From contig CAMBXJ010000273.1 of assembly GCA_945871455.1 (NCBI GenBank), forward strand, positions 1-6,234: a stretch of DNA of 6,234 nucleotides. The letters are read 5' to 3'. This document shows, piece by piece, positions 1-4,770 of the stretch (its first letter is position 1; each line of letters begins with the position of its first letter). The position numbers and the translations under genes are program-made. The notes beneath the pieces were generated by a model, which was not told where the DNA came from, searched no databases, and saw only the letters and a program-made list of their open reading frames with translations. The stretch comes from Asaia bogorensis. GTDB lineage: Bacteria > Pseudomonadota > Alphaproteobacteria > Acetobacterales > Acetobacteraceae.

Positions 1-138
1 GTGATGCAACGGCCCGACGATTGATCGATGCACCTCCACCACCCCTGACCGTCTTTGCCGGGCTTCGACGGCCGGGGGTGGATCACGCTCGGTCGTGACG
101 AGGGGGGCGATGGGGGTCAATGGTCAGGGCCGTGGGTA

Positions 139-314
139 TAATACCAACCGCCCCAACCACTGACCTATGGGTGCCCGCTGTCATTGCGAGCGCAGCGAAG
201 CAATCCAGGGGCTTGGCACTATCGATCCTGTTGGTTGCCCTGGATTGCTTCGCTACGCTAGCAATGACGGCGGGCGTTGTCGCCATGGGTCACTGGTTCG
301 ATCGGTTGGTATAA
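139..314. repeat. Outer arms of a composite inverted-repeat element
   Basis: Outside the well-paired core, the flanks are also inverted copies of each other. Positions 139-170 pair imperfectly with 283-314. This includes a perfect 10-base match, ATACCAACCG (141-150) against CGGTTGGTAT (303-312), and a second block around TGACC.ATGG (161-170 with 283-292). The two spacers between outer and inner arms differ by 5 bases. The left end also carries the short palindrome GGTATAATACC (135-145). This suggests either a larger miniature element about 176 bases long with an old outer palindrome, or one palindrome inserted inside another. There are no obvious transposase remnants and no certain target-site duplication. 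Confidence 0.55.
180..268. repeat. Alphaproteobacterial-type palindromic repeat (core)
   Basis: Two 31-base arms, 180-210 and 238-268, are reverse complements at 29 of 31 positions; the mismatches are at 188/260 and 193/255. They enclose a 27-base centre. The arms begin GTCATTGCGAGC and end GCTAGCAATGAC, with GAAGCAATCCAGGG and CCCTGGATTGCTTC inside. From memory, this is a widespread dispersed repeat of alphaproteobacteria and some other bacteria, and its translations are often mis-annotated as small proteins containing VIASAAKQS, CHCERSEAIQ or LDCFA.LAMTA. All of these peptides can be read here. In RNA it would form a long stable stem-loop on either strand. It is non-autonomous, and its function is not known from this sequence. 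Confidence 0.88.
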
Positions 315-360
315 GTTCGCCACCGCGGTCGGCCGACCCACCTTGGATGAAAATAATCCC

Positions 361-398
361 GCACGCTGCGCTGAGTCTCGCGCTGTGCATCATTTTTT
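361..398 (+). terminator. Candidate rho-independent terminator
   Basis: GCACGCTGCG (361-370) can pair with CGCGCTGTGC (379-388). The 10-base stem has two G-U pairs and one C-C mismatch around an 8-base loop. Four bases later six T follow at 393-398. The shape fits an intrinsic terminator on the + strand, but the stem is imperfect and no + strand gene is visible between the left edge and this point. It could end a transcript entering from the left or from the palindromic element. Confidence 0.35.
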
Positions 399-657
399 CG
401 TGACCGCCCCGAAGTCGATTTGGCCGGGATCTGCCCGGTGGTGATCGACTGGCGTCAGCGGTCGGGACGCGGCTGATTGTTCCAATTTCATAACGGAATG
501 AAGGCGAACCCACGGCGGGCGGCCGCGATCGCTGCTGGCGCATCGGCGGGCAGTCCGCGTGACTGATGGATCGGCAATTGCCCTGACATGGGCATATGAT
601 GCCTTAAATAAGGGCGGGCGTGATCGAAAGATTAACTGCATTCGACCGCAACGATAC

Positions 658-695
658 CCCGCCTTTTCCGCGCCCCTTCGGAACGGAAAAGCGGG
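658..695. other. Hairpin CCCGC-TTTTCCG / CGGAAAA-GCGGG
   Basis: CCCGC and TTTTCCG (658-670, with C663 bulged out) are complementary to CGGAAAA and GCGGG (684-695), giving 12 base pairs round a 13-base loop. A second small stem, GCGG (691-694) with CCGC (700-703), shares the right arm, so the two are mutually exclusive. Only three T follow, so this is a poor terminator. No gene is adjacent, and its role is unknown. Confidence 0.4.
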
Positions 696-878
696 ATTTC
701 CGCCGCGATGCGCAACGATTCGGGTGTGACGGTCCGCGGCTCCGCTGAACGCGAGATTCCTGGGATCCTGGGCGCAACAGGACCGTAGCGGGGTTCCTTG
801 AAGGTTGCCGTTAAGGGCCGGGGATGGGCCGGAGGGCGTCTCAAAATTCTATGTTGGCTGCGTTAATACCTGCTTAAA

Positions 879-948
879 TTTTCCACAATACACGTGATAT
901 CAGCGGGTTGTCCCGGAAGATTGGGGCGGCGTGTGGGGTATTTCCACA
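879..948 (+). promoter_or_regulatory. Two DnaA-box-like sites in an AT-richer patch
   Basis: TTTTCCACA at 879-887 matches the relaxed DnaA box TTWTNCACA exactly. ATTTCCACA at 940-948 differs at one position. The two share a 10-base direct repeat, TTTCCACAAT, at 880-889 and 941-950, with starts 61 bases apart, close to six helical turns. The second copy also lies in the small inverted repeat TGTGG-N7-CCACA (932-948). Two boxes are too few to call an origin. They may be sites for DnaA or another regulator upstream of the cupin gene, or chance. Confidence 0.25.
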
Positions 949-1221
949 ATCCGCTTGCCGCGATTGGGCTTGCTGGCATAGAACGTAAGAAGAACTTGAG
1001 GTCTCTCGAATGCCTGTCCCCGCCGATCGATGTGTGCCTGCATTTTCCGAAACCCGCTCGGTCGGTGGTTCTACCGGGGGCTGCGGGCCTGGTCGGCGCC
1101 TGGGCAGTCGTGCTCGTCCGTGGATCGGTATCGATGGCGCGGGCGGGACATCCTTCGCATCCATCCCTGGCCCGATGGCTGACGCGACCTGGACACCGGG
1201 CGCACTTCGCGAGAGAGTGTG

Positions 1222-1276
1222 GTGCTGAGTTCAGCAGGTCGGACAGGTGCGACAACCCTGCTCCGAGCACAGGAGG
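1222..1276 (+). promoter_or_regulatory. Structured leader and strong RBS of the cupin gene
   Basis: The leader holds the inverted repeat TGCTGA-GT-TCAGCA (1223-1236). It can also fold into a longer stem: GTGCT (1222-1226) with AGCAC (1266-1270), and AGCAGG (1233-1238) with CCTGCT (1258-1263). The stem ends directly against the ribosome binding site AGGAGG (1271-1276), which sits 8 bases before the ATG at 1285. The strong site fixes the start of the cupin gene. The inverted repeat could be an operator or an RNA element; the sequence does not decide. Confidence 0.4.
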
Positions 1277-1284
1277 ACGCCCAC

Positions 1285-1698
1285 ATGAACGATATGCCCA
1301 CCACAGCCGAGCAAAAGCAGAAACTGGCCTATGCGTCGATGGAGAATCCCACCTACGTCGCCGGCCGCCGCTCCTTCTTCAAGTATCGGGAACTCGGGGT
1401 GACCGATGCCACGAACGGCCGGATGCGCGCGCAGGTGACATCCGCGACGCAGGGCATGGGGGAGCCGACGGGCTGGCACTATCATATCTGCGAACAGCAG
1501 TTCGTTTATATGCTGAAGGGCTGGGTCGATCTGGAATTCGAGGACGGCACCAAGGTGCGTCTGAAGGCCGGCGAGTCTCTGATGATCCCCGGCGGCACCC
1601 GCCATAATGAAACCGCGACGGCCGATGAGCTGGAACTGTTGGAAATCTCGGTCCCGGCTGAGTTCAAGACGGTTCCCTGCGACCCGCCGTCCGCCTGA
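1285..1698 (+). CDS. Small single-domain cupin protein
   Basis: A 137-residue protein with one cupin fold, the small beta-barrel that holds a metal or ligand in many dioxygenases, isomerases and binding proteins. The first cupin motif is seen around residues 63-79 (G-W-H-Y-H..EQ......KG), with His65 and His67 and either Glu70 or Gln71 as likely ligands. The second is at 96-107 (GESLMIPGGTRH), giving His107. There is no signal peptide or membrane segment, so it is probably cytoplasmic. The start was chosen at ATG 1285 because AGGAGG lies 8 bases upstream; an earlier in-frame GTG at 1219 has no such support and its extra residues are not cupin-like. It converges on the CynX-like permease gene across 70 bases. 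The substrate is not predictable. The WHYH...FVY.LKGWV pattern is, from memory, found in a subfamily of uncharacterised alphaproteobacterial cupins. Confidence 0.9.
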   Translation: MNDMPTTAEQKQKLAYASMENPTYVAGRRSFFKYRELGVTDATNGRMRAQVTSATQGMGEPTGWHYHICEQQFVYMLKGWVDLEFEDGTKVRLKAGESLMIPGGTRHNETATADELELLEISVPAEFKTVPCDPPSA

Positions 1699-1710
1699 AA
1701 TCAACGATGG

Positions 1711-1740
1711 TCGCCGGGGCGGATGGTTCCGCTCCGGCGA
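1711..1740. terminator. Hairpin between convergent genes, possible bidirectional terminator
   Basis: TCGCCGGGGCGGA (1711-1723) pairs along its full 13 bases with TCCGCTCCGGCGA (1728-1740), with one G-U pair and a 4-base loop, TGGT. It lies 13 bases after the cupin stop and 29 bases after the stop of the opposing permease gene, where a shared terminator is expected. Neither strand has a clear T run after the stem, so it may act with Rho or as an RNA 3'-end stabiliser. Confidence 0.5.
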
Positions 1741-1768
1741 TGTTCGCCATCCAGGCGGCGGGCGCGGA

Positions 1769-3010
1769 TCAACCGGGCTGGTCGCTTGCCTTGGGTGCCA
1801 CCGGCGCCTGGCGCAGTAGATTGATCCCGACCCACACAGCGGGGATCGCGCAGACCGCGAACCCGATCCCGTAGCTGTCCGTCAGGATCAGCAGGCCGGA
1901 ATAGACGATGGGGCCCAGAAGCGCGCCCATCTGGCCGAACGACAGGACCCCGCCAGTGACCGATCCGGCCGCGCCCTCGGGGGCCAGGCGGGCGGTTTCC
2001 GCCAGCAGGATGCCATGCCAGGACATGGCGGTGGCGCTGAGAATTGTGGCGACCAATCCGATCATCAACAAGGGCCAGGCCGGGGTGAACAGCCCGGTCA
2101 GGGCGACGCTGCCGGCCATGCCCAGGGCCAAACCCGCCATGACCAGCCGGGGTGCCACGTAGAAACTGCCGATCCAACCCCAGAGGACGCGGCCGGGCAC
2201 GGCGACGGCGACGACGGCGGAGAAGATGAAGCCGGCGGCCACCAGCGTATAGCCCAGATGGGTCAGGTAGACGACGAAATAGGCCGTAAAGACCTGCTGG
2301 ATGCCATTGAAGGCGAAGCATGCGAAGGACAGGGCGCGAAGATCGCGCCGTCCCAGGACGCTGGTCATTGTCGATTTGAAGTCGGACAGCCGGAAGGCCC
2401 GGTTCGGGTCTCGGTCCGTGTCGAAGCGGGCGCGCAGGGGCTGGAGCATGAAGACGAACGCGAAACAGGCCAGGGCGATCAGCAACATGGCTTGCCGCCA
2501 GCCGAGACTGGACGCCATCCACGGACCGAACGTTCCGCCGATCAGAAGCCCCGCGGGCACGGCGGTCTGCTTGATGGAGAACACCAGCGGCGCATAGCGG
2601 CGTGGCGACACCCGGCCCAGCAGATGGGAACTGGCGGGGGTAGATGCGGCGGCCCCGGCGCCTCCGATGATCGCGGACAGGGCAAAACCCAACATGCCAC
2701 CCTCGGCCGCCATCGCCATGCCGGCGGCCAGCATGACCAGGGCGACCTGGCTCATGCGGAGAGCGCCGTGGCGGATGATGAAGCTGCCGCAACCCATCTG
2801 GCCGAGGAGGGAAGCGGCCGCGGTGATCCCGAAATAGACGCCGATCCAGGCGGCGTCGATGTTCAGGTCGGCGATGATCACGGGGGCGACCACCGCCGGC
2901 AGGACCCGTCCGATCGAGACGAAGGTCTGTTGCAGGAAGGTCGCCAGCAAGGCGAGCAGGACGGCGGGGGCGAGAATTGGGTGCGACAGGTTCACGGTGT
3001 CCCGTTGCAA
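1769..3010 (-). CDS. MFS permease, CynX/NimT-like
   Basis: A 413-residue major facilitator superfamily transporter of the inner membrane, probably an importer of a small organic solute. About twelve hydrophobic segments can be placed (roughly residues 11-35, 52-72, 82-104, 106-130, 145-165, 172-193, 225-250, 255-275, 285-307, 310-332, 350-372, 378-400), with the usual longer polar loop at 194-222 between the two halves. The FSIKQTAVPAG stretch at 144-154 is typical of the CynX-like MFS branch; the motif A loop is degenerate (GCGSFIIRHGALRM, 73-86). The TTG at 3010 is the first start after an in-frame stop; GTG at 2995 is an alternative, and neither has a good ribosome binding site. Only 50 bases separate it from the hydrolase stop, so it is probably the second gene of that operon and may bring in the hydrolase substrate. 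The solute is unknown. Confidence 0.88.
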   Translation of the reverse strand: MQRDTVNLSHPILAPAVLLALLATFLQQTFVSIGRVLPAVVAPVIIADLNIDAAWIGVYFGITAAASLLGQMGCGSFIIRHGALRMSQVALVMLAAGMAMAAEGGMLGFALSAIIGGAGAAASTPASSHLLGRVSPRRYAPLVFSIKQTAVPAGLLIGGTFGPWMASSLGWRQAMLLIALACFAFVFMLQPLRARFDTDRDPNRAFRLSDFKSTMTSVLGRRDLRALSFACFAFNGIQQVFTAYFVVYLTHLGYTLVAAGFIFSAVVAVAVPGRVLWGWIGSFYVAPRLVMAGLALGMAGSVALTGLFTPAWPLLMIGLVATILSATAMSWHGILLAETARLAPEGAAGSVTGGVLSFGQMGALLGPIVYSGLLILTDSYGIGFAVCAIPAVWVGINLLRQAPVAPKASDQPG

Positions 3011-3060
3011 CCCATCGGCACCGGCCCGTCAACCGTCTCGGCGAAGTTTGTCCCTGTATC

Positions 3061-4104
3061 TCAGATGATGGTCAGCAGACGCTTCGGGTTTCCGACCATG
3101 ATCGCGTCGATCTCGGCGGCCGAGAAACCCCGCCGGCGCATCATGGGCAGGACATTGTTGAAGATATGCCCGTAGCCATGACCGCCGAACGCGGACAGCC
3201 GGGTGCGGGAACAGATGTCGTGGCTGATCACCACCCGCTCCAGATGGCCATGCTCGATCAGCGCGCGGATCAGGCGCAGCCGGGTGGCATCGTTGGGCAT
3301 GTCGATGTCGGAAAGGCGGTAGTAGGACTGTTCCGTCCCGAACAGGTCGAATTCCAGCACGCAGCCGGAATCGGCCAGGCGCAGCAGGCGGGTTTCATCG
3401 AAGATCGTGCGGTCGATGTGGCTGATGATGACGCGGCCGATGTCGCCGCCGGCGGAGCGCACGAAATCCGCGACTTCCTGGGGTTGGTCGGGGTCGCGAC
3501 CGGGATGCACGTTGATCGCCGCCCCGGTTTCCGCCTGGGCCAGCAGGGCGGCGCGCATGACCCGCTTTTCCAGATCGGTCCACGGGGCCTGGCAGCCGAT
3601 TTCGCCAATGATTCCCGCGCGGACATCGGTGCCCCAGGCGCCTTCCAGCACCTGCCCGACGATCTCGGCGGCGAAATCGTCCACCGAGCGGGTTCGATTG
3701 GCCGGGTCCTGGTATTGGTCGACATAATGGCCGCAGCCCATGACGATCCGGACGTCGGCGGCGCGGGAGACCGCGACCAGGCCGGCCGGGTCGGGGGCCA
3801 GTCCGCCGCAGCTCATTTCCACGATGGATCGGCCTCCGGCGGCGCGGACTTCGGCGACTTCGGCGGAGGCGGTTGCCTCGCAGCTCAGTTGGTAGTTACG
3901 GGGCGCCTTGATCTGCCCGTAGTTGATCTTCCAGCAGTTGCAGAGGTCGATCTCCGGCCCCTGATCGGTGTCGGCCCGCTGGTCGGGGGTGCGGATATCC
4001 CACAGGATATGCTCGTGCATCAGGGTCGCGCCCAGATCGGACGGATCGATCAGCCCCAGGACGGTCTGGACGCGGCCCTTGATGTCGTCTCGATGCAATC
4101 GCAT
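3061..4104 (-). CDS. Phosphotriesterase-family hydrolase, PTER-like
   Basis: A 347-residue two-metal TIM-barrel hydrolase of the amidohydrolase superfamily, phosphotriesterase family. All metal ligands are visible: His30 and His32 (MHEH), Glu168 (GIIGEIGC), His200 (NVHPGR), His229 (ISHIDRT) and Asp296 (SHDI). The bridging residue is Glu, not the carbamylated Lys of true organophosphate hydrolases, as in E. coli Php and in animal PTER. Other blocks agree with PTER as I remember it: VQTVLGL near the N-terminus, DLFGTE (253-258), DIDMP, GGHGY (307-311) and NPK near the end; PTER is also about 349 residues. PTER was recently shown to cleave N-acetyltaurine, so an amide- or ester-type substrate is more likely than a phosphotriester, but this is inference. 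No signal peptide is seen. ATG 4104 was chosen because GAAGG lies 10 bases upstream and it fits the family length; GTG 4131 would add nine residues without a ribosome binding site. The permease gene follows after 50 bases. Confidence 0.9.
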   Translation of the reverse strand: MRLHRDDIKGRVQTVLGLIDPSDLGATLMHEHILWDIRTPDQRADTDQGPEIDLCNCWKINYGQIKAPRNYQLSCEATASAEVAEVRAAGGRSIVEMSCGGLAPDPAGLVAVSRAADVRIVMGCGHYVDQYQDPANRTRSVDDFAAEIVGQVLEGAWGTDVRAGIIGEIGCQAPWTDLEKRVMRAALLAQAETGAAINVHPGRDPDQPQEVADFVRSAGGDIGRVIISHIDRTIFDETRLLRLADSGCVLEFDLFGTEQSYYRLSDIDMPNDATRLRLIRALIEHGHLERVVISHDICSRTRLSAFGGHGYGHIFNNVLPMMRRRGFSAAEIDAIMVGNPKRLLTII

Positions 4105-4175
4105 GGCGCTGCTGCCTTCATGCGTGGGCACGCGGGGCGGGCCAGCGCGCGGATCACGCGAGGAACAAGGGTTCG

Positions 4176-4212
4176 GAGCGGTCCGCGGGTTTCGCTCCTG
4201 GCGAAACCGCTC
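4176..4212. repeat. Interrupted palindrome of the GAGCGGTTT type
   Basis: The right arm GCGAAACCGCTC (4201-4212) is complementary to GAGCGG (4176-4181) plus TTTCGC (4190-4195). The left arm is interrupted by eight bases, TCCGCGGG (4182-4189). The inner part alone, GGTTTCGC-TCCTG-GCGAAACC (4188-4208), is a perfect 8-bp hairpin. Its AAACCGCTC arm is identical to that of the palindrome at 4652-4696 on the other side of ridA. It lies in the leader between ridA and the hydrolase gene. Confidence 0.55.
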
Positions 4213-4229
4213 GGCGTAGGCGATCAGGG

Positions 4230-4250
4230 AGGGTGGGATTGTCCCACCCT
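4230..4250 (-). terminator. Perfect 9-bp hairpin after ridA
   Basis: AGGGTGGGA (4230-4238) and TCCCACCCT (4242-4250) are perfect complements round a 3-base loop, 14 bases beyond the ridA stop codon in the direction of transcription. On the - strand AAA precedes the stem but no T run follows; on the + strand only TTT follows. It may be a weak terminator or attenuator that sets ridA apart from the hydrolase-permease pair, or an mRNA 3'-end stabiliser. Confidence 0.55.
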
Positions 4251-4264
4251 TTGAACCGATCGGG

Positions 4265-4615
4265 CTACTTGCAGGCGGTCACCATGATTTCGACCAGGAC
4301 GGCGGGGGCGGCCATCTCGGACTGGACGCAGGCGCGGACCGGGGCGCCGTCCTTCGGCAGCCAGGGCGTCCAGACTTCGTTCATGGCGCCGCGCTCCTTG
4401 ATGTCCTTCACCCAGATGATGGCCTGCAACAGGCGGGTCTTGTCGGTGCCGTGATGCTCCAGCATGGCGTCGATCTGCGCCAGCACGTCCGCCGTCTGGC
4501 CCTTGATGTCCTTGCTGGTGTCCTTGGCGGTGATGCCGGGCAGGTAGACGAAACCGTGATATTCCACTGCCTTCGACAGGATCGGGCCGGGTTCGGTGCG
4601 GATAATCTTGCTCAT
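4265..4615 (-). CDS. RidA-family (YjgF/YER057c/UK114) protein
   Basis: A 116-residue cytoplasmic protein of the RidA family, whose best-known members form trimers and hydrolyse reactive enamine/imine intermediates such as those released by PLP enzymes. The full-length single domain is present. It opens with the KII.T...P...KAV..HGF.Y.PG pattern (residues 3-27), has the central ADVLAQIDAMLEHHGTDK helix (42-59), and ends with APVRACVQ..MAAPAVLVEI (91-110). Arg94 matches the conserved Arg that binds the substrate carboxylate in RidA, and Glu109 the conserved acid near the C-terminus, so deaminase activity is plausible. Some subfamilies have other roles, and its exact subgroup is uncertain. The ATG is supported by GGAGAG six bases upstream. 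It is flanked by two related palindromes, and a perfect hairpin follows the stop. It is codirectional with the hydrolase (160 bases downstream), so a shared catabolic role is possible but not shown. Confidence 0.92.
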   Translation of the reverse strand: MSKIIRTEPGPILSKAVEYHGFVYLPGITAKDTSKDIKGQTADVLAQIDAMLEHHGTDKTRLLQAIIWVKDIKERGAMNEVWTPWLPKDGAPVRACVQSEMAAPAVLVEIMVTACK

Positions 4616-4651
4616 TGATTGCTCTCCGGGAGAAAGACGTGATCCATCGCT

Positions 4652-4696
4652 TCTAGAGCGGTTTCACCCTGACTGGAAACGTCAAACCGCTCTAGA
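4652..4696. repeat. Perfect TCTAGAGCGGTTT palindrome upstream of ridA
   Basis: TCTAGAGCGGTTT (4652-4664) and AAACCGCTCTAGA (4684-4696) are perfect 13-base inverted repeats round a 19-base centre. On the + strand a T-rich tail follows (TCTTTATTTTTTCG, 4697-4710), which gives the form of an intrinsic terminator in that direction, although no + strand gene precedes it. On the - strand the same hairpin sits between the exporter stop and ridA, with an A-rich stretch before it and no T run after. From memory, palindromes beginning TAGAGC next to A/T-rich tracts are recurrent intergenic elements in alphaproteobacteria. It may be a small dispersed repeat that also acts on transcription. Confidence 0.7.
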
Positions 4697-4770
4697 TCTT
4701 TATTTTTTCGTATAAGGCACACGCTGTACCGTTACGCTCAGCGGACTATGCTCTACCCCAAGCCGGTCGG

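Larger units (their letters stand above)
1..1284. other. Gene-free region of about 1.28 kb
   Basis: No open frame here reads like a protein. The longer frames are either translations of the palindromic repeat at 139-314 or Arg/Pro/His-rich shadow frames with no start signal and no recognisable motif. A short in-frame tail ending in TGA at 22-24, or another ending at 96-98, could be the end of a gene lying to the left, but neither can be supported. The stretch holds the palindromic element, a hairpin with a T run (361-398), a hairpin at 658-695, an AT-richer patch with DnaA-box-like sites (about 840-950) and the leader of the cupin gene. No convincing promoter was identified. A weak candidate is TTGCCG at 955-960 with a poor -10 near 977-983. 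Confidence 0.7.

Noticed and set aside
120..403. Small + and - strand frames with VIASAAKQS, CHCERSEAIQ and LDCFATLAMTAG peptides
   Set aside because: They are translations of the palindromic repeat and its flanks, a well-known source of false small proteins.
879..950. Replication origin
   Set aside because: Only two DnaA-box-like sites, with no cluster, no clear unwinding element and no origin-linked genes in the window.
863..1270. 135-residue - strand frame in the left spacer
   Set aside because: Composition (Arg, Pro, His, Cys scattered) and lack of hydrophobic core or motif fit a chance frame in GC-rich DNA.
1..1284. CRISPR array, tRNA or rRNA
   Set aside because: No regularly spaced direct repeats, no cloverleaf with TTC loop and acceptor pairing, and no rRNA-like sequence were seen.
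894..1607. 237-residue + strand frame overlapping the cupin gene
   Set aside because: Its second half is a shadow of the cupin gene in another frame; the first half is Arg/Pro-rich with no motif or ribosome binding site.
1701..3032. 443-residue - strand frame overlapping the permease
   Set aside because: Arg/Pro/Gly-rich shifted frame; the permease frame has clear membrane segments and family motifs.
2015..3175. 386-residue + strand frame opposite the CynX-like permease
   Set aside because: Gly/Asp/His/Gln-rich antisense shadow of the transporter's codon bias; no domain and it crosses two genes.
3061..4104. True organophosphate-degrading phosphotriesterase (opd-type)
   Set aside because: The bridging ligand is Glu168 and not Lys, no signal peptide is present, and the motifs follow PTER.
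2977..4254. 425-residue + strand frame opposite the hydrolase
   Set aside because: Antisense shadow; the - strand frame has complete metal-binding motifs.
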